DNA of 64,000 nucleotides from the NCBI RefSeq assembly GCF_002236115.1, contig NZ_NIWT01000001.1, positions 620,001 through 684,000 of the forward strand, in the 5' to 3' direction. The DNA is from Pseudomonas jessenii. GTDB lineage: Bacteria > Pseudomonadota > Gammaproteobacteria > Pseudomonadales > Pseudomonadaceae. The notes below the pieces were generated by a model. The model was not told where the DNA came from. It saw only the letters and a program-made list of their open reading frames with translations, and made no database searches. The position numbers and the translations under genes are program-made. This document shows positions 53,923 to 62,936 of this stretch, in pieces; positions within the stretch are counted from its first letter, which is position 1; every line of letters begins with the position of its first letter.

Positions 53923-54017
53923 GATTGCCTCTCCATTACTAAGGGAATGTTATTCAACCTGGCGTCCACCGCCATTTATCAGGGACAACTCATCGCTTAC
54001 GGCTCAGTTGCAGCTGC

Positions 54018-55349
54018 TCAACTGCTCAGCGCCGCTGCGTCGCGCAAGTTCAACGAACGTGTTTCAGGTGCCATGGCCCAAGCTGCCATCAGCCCGATAA
54101 AGGTGACCACGGCGGCCACATACATCGTGTTGCCGATACCCAGGGTCTGTAGCGAAACAGGTACCAGGTAAGTGCCAACCGCTGCTCCCACTCGGGAAAG
54201 GGAAGTTCCGATGCCTACCGCAAATGCGCGAATCTCTGTAGGGAACAACTCGTTCGGATAAACAAGCTGCAGAACTTGTGCTCCACCGATAAATACCGCG
54301 TAGGCACCGAACAGGAAGAGCACCAGTACTTCATTGCTGTGTGAAAAAGTCGCCAAGCCCAACAGCGCCAGGCCCGACCATAGAAAGCTGTGAATAAGCA
54401 TGCAGCGCCGGCCAATCGTGTTGATCAGCCTTGTCGCGAGCACACAACCGACCACAAACAGCATCGTGATGATCATGGAACCGTATGAGGCCCACTCCCC
54501 TTTCAAATTCAACGCCAGGAGAACCTTGGGGGCGAACGCATAGACTGCAAAAACAGGAATGATCGAGCATGACCAAAAGACGGAAACAAAGAACAACCGT
54601 TTCCCATATCCGGAATGAAGCAAATCCAGGAATGACGTTTTCTTCTGGTCTGGCTCCTCAGGGAGATCGCGAAGCGAATAGTGCTGACCGTACACATGCT
54701 TGATCACGCGCTCTGCATCAGCCTCGCGCCCCTTGCTCAAGAGCCAGCGCGCGGACTCCGGGGTGCCGACACGCAGCAATAGCAGCAACAGCCCGATGAC
54801 GGAGGCACTCGCCAGCGCATAACGCCAGGCGTCATCTCCGCCCACATTGAGGATTGAAGTACCGACAACGTAGGCAAATGCCGCACCGGCAAACCACAGG
54901 ATGGTCAGCGCCGCGAGCCTGGGGCCGCGTTGTTTCTTCGGCAGGAACTCGACCAACAACGACGTGGCCACTGGATATTCAATGCCCACCGCCAGACCGA
55001 TGATAAATCTGAGGGCGAACAATACCGGTGCTGACTCAACCCAGAACTGTGCCAACGAGCAAACAATGAACAGCGTAGGCCCAACGAAATAAACCTTTTT
55101 GCGACCCAGCCTGTCGGTCAACCAGCCACCGATGAAACCGCCAAAAAACACCCCCATGAGTGCCGATGCGGCAATCATTCCTTGCCAGAACTCCGACAAG
55201 TTCAGGGCGGATGTTATTTGCATCATCGCTATACCGATAATGCTCAGTACATAACCGTCTACAAATGACCCGCCCCCGGAGCGGGCGGTCAGTAAACGAT
55301 GGAAATTATTGAGAGGAACATCCTCAATAGAGGTATTAGGACTTGTCAT
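54018..55349 (-). CDS. MFS metabolite transporter
   Basis: A 443-residue 12-span major facilitator of the sugar/metabolite-proton symporter type. GGFIGGWLTDRLGRKKVYFVG (motif A), RFIIGLAVGIEYPVATSLLVEF and the central PESARWLLSKGREADAERV are typical. It gives the block a second uptake route beside the ABC importer. AGGAGACAATA is before the ATG. A 95-bp gap precedes the DapA-family gene. Confidence 0.9.
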   Translation of the reverse strand: MTSPNTSIEDVPLNNFHRLLTARSGGGSFVDGYVLSIIGIAMMQITSALNLSEFWQGMIAASALMGVFFGGFIGGWLTDRLGRKKVYFVGPTLFIVCSLAQFWVESAPVLFALRFIIGLAVGIEYPVATSLLVEFLPKKQRGPRLAALTILWFAGAAFAYVVGTSILNVGGDDAWRYALASASVIGLLLLLLRVGTPESARWLLSKGREADAERVIKHVYGQHYSLRDLPEEPDQKKTSFLDLLHSGYGKRLFFVSVFWSCSIIPVFAVYAFAPKVLLALNLKGEWASYGSMIITMLFVVGCVLATRLINTIGRRCMLIHSFLWSGLALLGLATFSHSNEVLVLFLFGAYAVFIGGAQVLQLVYPNELFPTEIRAFAVGIGTSLSRVGAAVGTYLVPVSLQTLGIGNTMYVAAVVTFIGLMAAWAMAPETRSLNLRDAAALSS

Positions 55350-55521
55350 TATTGTCTCCTATTCCGCTTCGGTCATTCAAAGGGCTGAAGCGCAAACCCA
55401 AAATCCGGGCGAATCAAAGCCGCCTCGATAAGAAACCATCAGCCTTAATGGACTAACCAATAAGCTAAAAACTTCTAACCAATTACTTAACGTTTAACTT
55501 GCCTGTCAGAGTGTTGCGAAA

Positions 55522-56841
55522 TCAGCTTTCTTTCCCTGCCCGGCACTGTCCCCATAGCAAGTTCATATTCACGCCTGCTGAAAGTAAGGGTTCCGGTGGG
55601 TTTCTGTTAGGTCCTGGGGACGACAACAGAAAATCGATCAGTGGGTCCTTCTTGCCTGCCAGCCAGTCTGCCAGCAAGGTGCCTGTCACCGTGCCACGGG
55701 TCACGCCCAGTCCATTGCAGCACAGTGCACCATAGACGTTGTTGGCCAGTTGCCCGAAGTGCGCCATGTGGTTGCGCGACAACGCTAGCGACCCGCCCCA
55801 GGTGTATTCGAAATTGACATCGGGGAGCATGGGGAATCTGCGATCAAACGAATCCTTGTGTCGCTGGATAAACCGCTCCAGGTATTTCTGATGGCTGCGT
55901 CCGTCGGCATTGAAGCTGAAGCTGTTGCGCACCAACAGGCGGTTATCCGTTGTCCGGCGCAATGTAGTGCCGAAAGGATCGGCAGGAATAACACCCCAAT
56001 AAGGCCGACCTCCCAAGCGTGCCTGCTCATCTTCCGTGAGCTGCCGGGTCAGGCTTGCGTACGTAAAGATCGGCAGCATGCGCCCTTTCAAAAAACCGAA
56101 GCTCATGGCGAACGCGTTATTGGTCAGCAGTAACTTGTCCGCAACAATACGACCGTTCTTATGGGTGAGGATGGTTTTGTCTCCGTACTCCACGTCGGTA
56201 ATCGGCGTATTTTCATAAAGCGTCACGTTGGCCGGCAGGCTGTCGGCCAAGCCCTTTACCAAGGCGGCCGGCTGGATGAGTGCTGTGCCCGGGGTGAACA
56301 GTGCCTTGCGATAGAAAGGCGTGCCGATGTGATCCGGCAAGTCCTTCTCTTCGATCATTTCGTATTCTTGACCGAGTTTGTCCAGCCCACGGCGATAAGC
56401 ATCCAGAACAGAGATACCCCGGTCTTCAATAGCCGCCTGATACTTCCCGCACATGCGCAACTGACAGTCGATCCGGTGTTTTTCCACGAGGCTCTTCAGA
56501 ATGTGTTGCCCTGTCAGGTTCAACGCCATACTGATTTTTGCCGTCTCGATATCGCCGATATAGTCATCGGCACCGATATCGTGTGGCAGGTCGATGGCGA
56601 AGCCGGCATTTCTGCCGGAGGCCCCGTAACCGACCTCCTGGGCCTCGATCAGGACAATCTCGTCATCCGGAAAATTCAGCGCCAGTTGCCGAGCTGCCGC
56701 AAGCCCGGTAAACCCGGCACCCAGCACGACCCAACGGGCCGAGCGGATGCCCGAGTGGGGCGCACGGGCCACTCTCGGCTGGCTAAGGTGGAACCAGCCG
56801 CATGTAGAGTCATCTGCAGGTGTGTATCTGATTTTTGCCAT
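55522..56841 (-). CDS. FAD-dependent oxidoreductase (DAO family, PuuB-like)
   Basis: A 439-residue D-amino-acid-oxidase-fold enzyme. WVVLGAGFTGLAAARQLAL is the FAD loop (about residue 37), followed by GYGASGRNAGFAIDLPHDIG; the C-terminal GGSLALSRNHMAHFG and CCNGLGVTRGTVTG segments are as in gamma-glutamylputrescine oxidoreductase. It should oxidise a secondary or primary amine, such as an imino acid or N-methyl amine. In this cluster it could do the step from a D-imino acid to a pyrroline carboxylate. It follows the GntR gene by about 100 bp. Confidence 0.88.
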   Translation of the reverse strand: MAKIRYTPADDSTCGWFHLSQPRVARAPHSGIRSARWVVLGAGFTGLAAARQLALNFPDDEIVLIEAQEVGYGASGRNAGFAIDLPHDIGADDYIGDIETAKISMALNLTGQHILKSLVEKHRIDCQLRMCGKYQAAIEDRGISVLDAYRRGLDKLGQEYEMIEEKDLPDHIGTPFYRKALFTPGTALIQPAALVKGLADSLPANVTLYENTPITDVEYGDKTILTHKNGRIVADKLLLTNNAFAMSFGFLKGRMLPIFTYASLTRQLTEDEQARLGGRPYWGVIPADPFGTTLRRTTDNRLLVRNSFSFNADGRSHQKYLERFIQRHKDSFDRRFPMLPDVNFEYTWGGSLALSRNHMAHFGQLANNVYGALCCNGLGVTRGTVTGTLLADWLAGKKDPLIDFLLSSPGPNRNPPEPLLSAGVNMNLLWGQCRAGKES

Positions 56842-56940
56842 TTTTCGCGACCTGGGCTCTTTTGTATTTGTAGTTACTAAAAGCGTCCCTTCTGCACGTT
56901 CTCGTCACACGGTTCATGCAAGTGGCATCGGTACTGCTTT

Positions 56941-57663
56941 TTAGTAGGTAAGTGCCACATCCAACCCTTCCGGCGCGGCGTACTCGGACATACGACGTCG
57001 CGACAATTCCAGATGCGCGCGCACGATATCTCCCGCCAGAACCTGATCATGGTTTTCAATGGCACTGATCATTTCGTCATGTTGTTGCGCCGCCACTTCC
57101 AGGTCTTCTTGCATGTCCACTGTCGTGGGATGGCGATAGAAGATCTTCCCCAGCCGCGCATGGTCGATCAGCAAGCGTTGCAGGCTTGGCATCAAGTAAG
57201 CGTTGTGAGCCATCTTGCCGATCTGCAGATGGAACTCGTCGTTGTAGAGCACTCGCTTCTCTACATCTTTCTCTTCGATGGCCGTGCGGAAGAACGCCTG
57301 GATGCGCTTGAGCTCTGCAATCTCGGATGGGGTTGCATGGGCGGCCGCCAATTGGGTGGTGGCGATGTAAATCAACGGGGCTGCCAGGAAAAAGCTTCTG
57401 AGCGACTGGTAGCTCATCGACGACACGCGGGCGGCACGGTTCGCTTCAAGATCGATGTATCCCTCGGCCGCCATCTGCCGCATGAGCTCGCGTACAGGTG
57501 GTCGGGAAAGACCGAACTCGTCGCACAAGGCCAGTTCGTCAACGACTGCGCCAGGTGCCAGCTCCATGCTCAGGATCCGGCGACGCAACGCCTCTCCCAG
57601 CACAGCTTTACGGTCAACGGGCAGATCCGCGGTGGCTTGCAGATCGAGTTCTTTGGTAGCCAT
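56941..57663 (-). CDS. GntR/FCD-family regulator
   Basis: A 240-residue FadR/VanR-type repressor: winged HTH (LGEALRRRILSMELAPGAVVDE...ALCDEFGLSRPPVRELMRQM) and an all-helical FCD domain with metal-site residues in NDEFHLQIG, QHDEMISAI and HLELSRRR. It is divergent from none but lies in the run, and its promoter holds two TGTCTAC copies. It likely senses a pathway metabolite with a bound metal ion. Confidence 0.9.
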   Translation of the reverse strand: MATKELDLQATADLPVDRKAVLGEALRRRILSMELAPGAVVDELALCDEFGLSRPPVRELMRQMAAEGYIDLEANRAARVSSMSYQSLRSFFLAAPLIYIATTQLAAAHATPSEIAELKRIQAFFRTAIEEKDVEKRVLYNDEFHLQIGKMAHNAYLMPSLQRLLIDHARLGKIFYRHPTTVDMQEDLEVAAQQHDEMISAIENHDQVLAGDIVRAHLELSRRRMSEYAAPEGLDVALTY

Positions 57664-57696
57664 TTATTAGAAACCTTTGTACGGGTGAGTGAACGC

Positions 57697-57747
57697 TGTC
57701 TACTACCTGTATTCTCACTATAAAACAACGTTATTCTTTGTGTCTAC
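57697..57747. promoter_or_regulatory. two TGTCTAC half-sites before the GntR gene
   Basis: TGTCTAC at 57697-57703 and 57741-57747, 44 bp apart (about four helical turns), 34-84 bp upstream of the GntR start. Fits the short GntR half-site type; the second is extended as TTGTGTCTACAA. The rest of this 276-bp gap holds no gene. Confidence 0.3.
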
Positions 57748-57939
57748 AATTAAAATACACATTCAAAACAGCCCTCATCCCGAATCGACGGGTGGTTTTT
57801 GGGAGGCGGATATAGGGTGGCGTCAGGGCGCCGGATTTTGGCAAAAACAGGCATTGGCACGCCCAGGCATACCCTGAGCGCACTCGACTCATAAATGGCG
57901 GATGGAGAGCGCCGTGAGCATCAAATCAATGGGGCTTCT

Positions 57940-58923
57940 TTACTTGACCAGACGAACTTCCTTCGACGGGCGATAGCCAAAATAAGAGCTGTAGCACTTG
58001 CTGAAATGGCTGGGTGAAACAAAGCCACAGGCAACCAGCACGTCGACTTGCGAGAGCTCGGTATGCTGCAGGAGCCGACGCGCTTCGGTGATGCGCAACT
58101 CCAGGTAATAGCGTTGCGGTGTAGTGCCCAACTGCTCCCTGAACAGGCGTTCGAGTTGCCGGCGTGAGCGGCCGGCGTAGGTTGCCAGTTGCTCCAGTTC
58201 CAGGGGCTCTTCGAGGTTGGCATCCATCAGCTTGACCACCTCCCGTAGCGGCGCACTCAAACAGATGTTTTCTGTCGGCTTGATGCGCCGGTAACGAGAC
58301 TCTTCAAAAGCAAGAATGTCCTCGATGCCTTCGACCAGCGCTTTGTCGTGCAGCCCCTTGATCCAGTCCAGTGCCATATGGAACGCCCCGGAGGGACTGG
58401 AGGCTGTAAGCCGGTCTCGATCAATCACATAGGGCTCACTGCTGACCTGTGTCGCCTTGCAGAACTCGGCCAGTGCGGGGCGGTGCTCGGGGTGAATGGC
58501 GCACCGGTAGCCGGCGAGCAATCCGGCGCGCCCCAGGAACCATGCGCCATTCCACAATCCGGCGAGCGTGATGCCCAGGCCCGCAGCTGTCTTGAGTAAC
58601 TGTATGAACTCATCGGTAGCCCTGAGCTCTGTCCGGTAACCGCCACAAATGACCAGCATGTCCAGGTCTTGAAGTACCGAACAATTGATACGGGCATCTG
58701 GCCGGATGACCAGGCCCAGGTCACTGATGACCTCCCCGTCGTTCAAGCCGAACGTCTGGGACGAGAACAGCTTGGGACGCAGTAGATTCGCGGTGACAAT
58801 CGTATCCAGCGCCTGGGTGAACGCAGGTAAAGAGAAATGTTCGAGCAACAGGAATCCGGCTCGAACCATTTGCGTCGGCTGGTTGGGGTTGTCATTCACA
58901 TAGCGAAGATTCTTCCCCTTCAT
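57940..58923 (-). CDS. GATase1-like AraC-family regulator (GbdR/CdhR/ArgR type)
   Basis: A 327-residue protein with an N-terminal DJ-1/PfpI-like domain (VRAGFLLLEHFSLPAFTQALDT...LDMLVICGGYRTEL, GLWNGAWFLGRAGLLAG) and a C-terminal AraC double HTH (LEQLATYAGRSRRQLERLF, VDVLVACGFVSPSHFSKCY). In Pseudomonas this architecture regulates catabolism of glycine betaine, carnitine and arginine. In that class the domain normally senses the substrate. The ATG at 58923 follows GGAGG closely; a TTG at 58953 would add ten residues. It sits just downstream of the racemase-family gene and likely activates the block. Confidence 0.88.
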   Translation of the reverse strand: MKGKNLRYVNDNPNQPTQMVRAGFLLLEHFSLPAFTQALDTIVTANLLRPKLFSSQTFGLNDGEVISDLGLVIRPDARINCSVLQDLDMLVICGGYRTELRATDEFIQLLKTAAGLGITLAGLWNGAWFLGRAGLLAGYRCAIHPEHRPALAEFCKATQVSSEPYVIDRDRLTASSPSGAFHMALDWIKGLHDKALVEGIEDILAFEESRYRRIKPTENICLSAPLREVVKLMDANLEEPLELEQLATYAGRSRRQLERLFREQLGTTPQRYYLELRITEARRLLQHTELSQVDVLVACGFVSPSHFSKCYSSYFGYRPSKEVRLVK

Positions 58924-59035
58924 GCCTCCGCTAAACTGGCGTCTTTCGATCAATCTTCAATCCACTCTATTACGTTCGAGAATGCGTCATTTGTAGTGCT
59001 GAGAAGCCCATCATCCTGACGCCACTCCTGCCGCG

Positions 59036-60034
59036 TCAAGCAAGCTGAAAGCCATGACGAAGGGGATCTTTGTCATCCACAAAAATGGTGTTGTGTCCGG
59101 TGATTTGCGCCCAGCCACCGATACTCGGCGTGATTGCGTCAAAGGTTCCCACTTTCACCGACGCTTCGACTTTTCCTTCGAAGATCGTACCGATCAGGCT
59201 TTCGTTGCGGTACGTGTCCCCGACCTTCAACCGTCCTTTGCCAAACAGTTGCGCCATTCGTGCCGAAGTACCTGTGCCACCGGGCGAGCGATCAATCGCC
59301 TTGTCACCGTAGAATACTGCACCGCGCCCGTCTGCTGCCGTCGAGTGTTCCTCGTCACACCAGATGACATGGTGAACGCCACTGATCCTGCTGTTCTCTG
59401 GATGCACGGGGTCACTGACTTCAGCCAAGGCGGCGCGCAGCTTCTGACTCAGGCTGACGATGTCTGCCGTGGTCAATCCGTTCAAACCCGGCCAGTTTTC
59501 CTGCGGCTCGACCACCGCATAAAAATTGCCGCCGTAGGCAATGTCTACGACAAGCTCGCCAACACCAGGCACATCCACCACCACATCGGCGCTGTGCAGA
59601 TAACTGGCGACGTTGAACAGGCGGATGGAGTCAACATATTCACCGTTCATGGTGTAGTCGACATCCACGCGACCTGCCGGTGTCTCGATGGCCAGCCGAC
59701 CAGGTTCGCGAGGCGTGACCAGGCCTTCTTCGATGACGACGGTAGATAATCCGATGGTGCCCGCCCCGCACATGGGCAGGCACCCGCTAACCTCGATAAA
59801 CAAGGCGCCGAAGTCGCAATCCTCACGGGAGGATGGATAGATGATCACGCCGGACATGATGTCGTGCCCTCGCGGCTCAAACATCAACGCCGTGCGCACC
59901 CAGTCATGATCGCGAACGAATATTTCGCGTCGCTCCGCCATCGAGACGGATGGCAGCAATGGCCCGCCACCCGTGACGACGCGAACCGGGTTCCCGCACG
60001 CATGGGAATCAACACAAAAAAAGCTACGTCTCAT
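59036..60034 (-). CDS. proline-racemase-family enzyme with altered catalytic residues
   Basis: A 332-residue member of the proline racemase / 4-hydroxyproline epimerase superfamily. The N-terminal VDSHACGNPVRVV fits the epimerase branch. First catalytic Cys89 is present (LPMCGAGTIG), but the following His is Ala91, and the second site reads DRSPGGTGTSAR with Gly252 where epimerases have Cys. Asp248 is kept. Racemases need both Cys; trans-3-hydroxyproline dehydratases have Thr at the second site. So it may be a dehydratase, a different lyase, or inactive. The gap after the upstream permease is 12 bp, so it belongs to the betaine-importer operon. The ribosome site is weak. Confidence 0.85.
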   Translation of the reverse strand: MRRSFFCVDSHACGNPVRVVTGGGPLLPSVSMAERREIFVRDHDWVRTALMFEPRGHDIMSGVIIYPSSREDCDFGALFIEVSGCLPMCGAGTIGLSTVVIEEGLVTPREPGRLAIETPAGRVDVDYTMNGEYVDSIRLFNVASYLHSADVVVDVPGVGELVVDIAYGGNFYAVVEPQENWPGLNGLTTADIVSLSQKLRAALAEVSDPVHPENSRISGVHHVIWCDEEHSTAADGRGAVFYGDKAIDRSPGGTGTSARMAQLFGKGRLKVGDTYRNESLIGTIFEGKVEASVKVGTFDAITPSIGGWAQITGHNTIFVDDKDPLRHGFQLA

Positions 60035-60046
60035 TCTGAAAATCTC

Positions 60047-60898
60047 TTACACGAGTTTGCGCGGGGAGTGACGCTGCAACGCGCCGCGAGACAGCCGATC
60101 CAGAAGGAGTGCGACAGCGACGATCGCCAGGCCGGCACGCAGGCCCAACCCCATCTCCATCCTTGTAAGGCCTCGGGTGACTTCAGCACCCAGTCCACCC
60201 GCCCCCACCAGGCCTGCCAACACCACCATTGCCAGCGACAGGAGGATGCATTGGTTCAGCCCCACCAACAGCGTCGGCGCGGCAGTCGGCAATTCGATCT
60301 TGAACAGTATCGCCCTTGGCGAAGCACCGATGGCCTGGCCCAGTTCAAGGAACTCCTTGGGCAGTTGCTTGAAGGCAAGGGTCGTCAATCTGAGCATCGG
60401 TGGAATGCCGTAGACGATGGTCGCAATGATCGCGGGCACCCGTCCCAGGCTAAACAGCATCACGGCCGGGATCAGGTAAACCCAAGGCGGTACGGTTTGC
60501 ATGATGTTGAGGATCGGCAAGAACGCCTCGTCGACCCGCTTCACCCGTGCTGCCAGAACGCCGAGCGGAAAGGCGATGGATACCGAAATCAGCACCGCAA
60601 CCGAGACCAGGGCAATGGTCTGCATGGACGCGACCCACAGCCCGGAGAACAGGCAGAATGCCAACATCAACCCGGCAAACAGGGCCACTTTCTTGTTGGC
60701 AAAAAACAATGCCAACACCACTACCCCACCGATCAGGGCATAGGGATGCGGCGCAAGCAATGCACCCTCAACGCCGCCCAGCACCGCCTCGATCACCTGA
60801 CTGATGACTTTGAACAGACCATGCAAATTGGCGTTGAGCCAATCGACGGCGGGTGCGAGAAATGCGCCTGGTGAAAAATGGATTTCTGCTGAACTCAT
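60047..60898 (-). CDS. glycine betaine/proline betaine-type ABC permease (second)
   Basis: A 283-residue ProW-type permease with about six spans. The conserved loop ...QLPKEFLELGQAIGASPRAILFKIELP contacts the ATPase, and GLVGAGGLGAEVTRGLTRMEMG follows. The start overlaps the upstream permease stop by four bases. Two different ProW-like permeases in one operon suggest a heterodimeric channel. Confidence 0.9.
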   Translation of the reverse strand: MSSAEIHFSPGAFLAPAVDWLNANLHGLFKVISQVIEAVLGGVEGALLAPHPYALIGGVVVLALFFANKKVALFAGLMLAFCLFSGLWVASMQTIALVSVAVLISVSIAFPLGVLAARVKRVDEAFLPILNIMQTVPPWVYLIPAVMLFSLGRVPAIIATIVYGIPPMLRLTTLAFKQLPKEFLELGQAIGASPRAILFKIELPTAAPTLLVGLNQCILLSLAMVVLAGLVGAGGLGAEVTRGLTRMEMGLGLRAGLAIVAVALLLDRLSRGALQRHSPRKLV

Positions 60899-61743
60899 TT
60901 CGATTCTCCCATCCGGGAACGTGCGGCGCTCTGCGCCAATCGATCCAGAATCATGGTCAGGATCACGATGGCAATGGCGGCATTGATCGACTTGGCGATG
61001 TCCAGCGTGCGAACAGCGCCATAGATCGATTCACCCAGGCCGCCGGAACCGACGATGCCGGCGATGACCACCATGCCGAAGGCCATCATCAGACTTTGAT
61101 TGACCCCGGCCATGATGCTTGGCATGGCAAACGGCAGGCGGATCTTGAAGAACATCTGCCATCCGGTGACGCCGCTGGCGTCCCCCAGCTCGATGAACTC
61201 TTTTGGCGTCATGCGAATTCCCAGGGAGGTCAGGCGCATGGCAGGTGGCACAGCAACAATGAAGGTCGCCAACAGTGCCGTGGCCGTGCCATAGCCCAGC
61301 AACGCAATGGCCGGCAGCAAGTAGATGTAGGGCGGCATGGTCTGGATCAGATCCAGGAACGGGTCCACGACCCGATCAAATGAAGGCGCGAGCCCCGCCA
61401 GCACGCCCAGTGGAATCGCCACCACCAAGGCAAGCACGGTAGATGTCAGCACCAGGGCAAGCGTGCTGACTGTTTCTGACCATAAACCAATGACATCACA
61501 AAACAACAAGGCCAGCCCGGTAAGGATCGCGAAACGCAAACCGACAGCCCGCCAGCCGATCAGGGCAATGGCTATCGCAATGAAGTAGTAAGGTGGGTAG
61601 GCGATGCACCACTGCACGCCTTCGTAAACGCCCTTCAAAAACGCATTGGTCGTGTCGAACACGGACTCTCCATTGTCCATTAGCCATTCAAGGCTCGAGT
61701 CGACGACCGAATCGAATTGGTTGGAAAAGTCAGGCGTGCTCAT
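60895..61743 (-). CDS. glycine betaine/proline betaine-type ABC permease (first)
   Basis: A 282-residue ProW-type permease. LGIRMTPKEFIELGDASGVTGWQMFFKIRLP and GIVGSGGLGESIYGAVRTLDIA are conserved. The start overlaps the ATPase stop by four bases, indicating coupling. Partner of the permease at 60047-60898 (similar length and layout). Confidence 0.9.
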   Translation of the reverse strand: MSTPDFSNQFDSVVDSSLEWLMDNGESVFDTTNAFLKGVYEGVQWCIAYPPYYFIAIAIALIGWRAVGLRFAILTGLALLFCDVIGLWSETVSTLALVLTSTVLALVVAIPLGVLAGLAPSFDRVVDPFLDLIQTMPPYIYLLPAIALLGYGTATALLATFIVAVPPAMRLTSLGIRMTPKEFIELGDASGVTGWQMFFKIRLPFAMPSIMAGVNQSLMMAFGMVVIAGIVGSGGLGESIYGAVRTLDIAKSINAAIAIVILTMILDRLAQSAARSRMGESK

Positions 61744-62858
61744 GTTGAGGCCTCCAGTGCAGTGGCGGCCTTCGATACCGCGAACTCGTTTGGAATACCT
61801 TGGACGCCACGCAGCAAATCACGCGGCGTAATGATCCCCACTACCACTCCGTTATCAACCACAGCGAGTGCGTCGCGCTCGGACTTCATCGTCAAGCCGA
61901 TAAGCTCGTTGATATCCGCATCGACTGAGGTTTTGATGAGCCTGGCGATGTCGCAGCCGGGGTTTGCTACCTTGAATGACTCCACGGGCGTCATGACGGA
62001 ATTTGCCCTGACCAGATGCAACCTGGAGATACCGGCGACAAATTCCGCGACGTAATCGTCCGCGGGGTTGAGGACGATCTCCTCGGCAGTTCCCACCTGA
62101 ATGATCGCGCCGTCCTTCATGATCGCGATCCGGTCGCCGATACGAATCGCTTCGTCCAGATCGTGAGTGATGAATACAGCAGACTTGCCCAGTTCCTTGG
62201 TCAGTTGGCGGAACTCATCCTGCAACTGCCGGCGAATCAACGGGTCGAGTGCACTGAAAGGCTCATCCATCAGGATCACTTCCGGGTCTGCGGTGATTGC
62301 CCTGGCAAGCCCTACCCGTTGTTGCATGCCCCCGGACAATTCGCTGGGGTAGCGCGACATCCAGTCGCTCAACCCGACTTTGGCCAAGGCCTGCTCGGCA
62401 ACCTTGTAGCGCTCGGCCTTGCCCACGCCTTGTACTTCCAGTCCAAACGCCGTGTTCTCCAGAACCGTACGGTTAGGCAGCAACGCAACGCTCTGAAAAA
62501 CCATCCCGATATGACGTGCTCTCACCTCACGCAGTTGTGCGGCATTCAACGACGAGAGTTCTTTGCCCTTGACTACGATCTTGCCGGCGCTGGGTGTGAT
62601 GAGTTTGTTCAACAGCCTTATCAGCGTAGATTTGCCACTGCCTGACAATCCCATGATGCAGAAGATCTCTCCCCGGCGAACCTGGAGACTGACATCCGAG
62701 ACCCCGACCACGCAGCCGTAGTTTTGCAGGATCTGAGTCTTGGTGAGCCCCTGCTGAACGACGGCATTCATCGCAGCAGGTGCGGCTTTCCCGAAGATTT
62801 TCCAGACTGACTGGCAATCTATCAGCACTTCGTTGGTATCAATGTTGGGCGTTGTCAT
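61740..62858 (-). CDS. glycine betaine/proline betaine-type ABC ATPase
   Basis: A 372-residue ProV-like ATPase: an N-terminal extension before Walker A GLSGSGKST (about residue 70), signature LSGGMQQRVGLARAI, Walker B VILMDEPFSALDP and a C-terminal pair of CBS-like segments (VDADINELIGLTMKSERDALAVVD, VVGIITPRDLL). The CBS part usually senses ionic strength in ProV/OpuA, but catabolic importers keep it too. Overlaps the first permease by four bases. Confidence 0.92.
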   Translation of the reverse strand: MTTPNIDTNEVLIDCQSVWKIFGKAAPAAMNAVVQQGLTKTQILQNYGCVVGVSDVSLQVRRGEIFCIMGLSGSGKSTLIRLLNKLITPSAGKIVVKGKELSSLNAAQLREVRARHIGMVFQSVALLPNRTVLENTAFGLEVQGVGKAERYKVAEQALAKVGLSDWMSRYPSELSGGMQQRVGLARAITADPEVILMDEPFSALDPLIRRQLQDEFRQLTKELGKSAVFITHDLDEAIRIGDRIAIMKDGAIIQVGTAEEIVLNPADDYVAEFVAGISRLHLVRANSVMTPVESFKVANPGCDIARLIKTSVDADINELIGLTMKSERDALAVVDNGVVVGIITPRDLLRGVQGIPNEFAVSKAATALEAST

Positions 62859-62936
62859 TTTTCGTACCCGTCGAACCAGTTTTTCTGGTTTTTCTAATGA
62901 ATCAAAGGGCGGCAGTGGCGTTTAAAAAGATGCTCG

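Noticed and set aside
59864..60874. 336-residue plus-strand frame opposite the second permease
   Set aside because: It is His/Gln/Arg-rich with no domain; the minus-strand permease is clear and translationally coupled to its neighbours.
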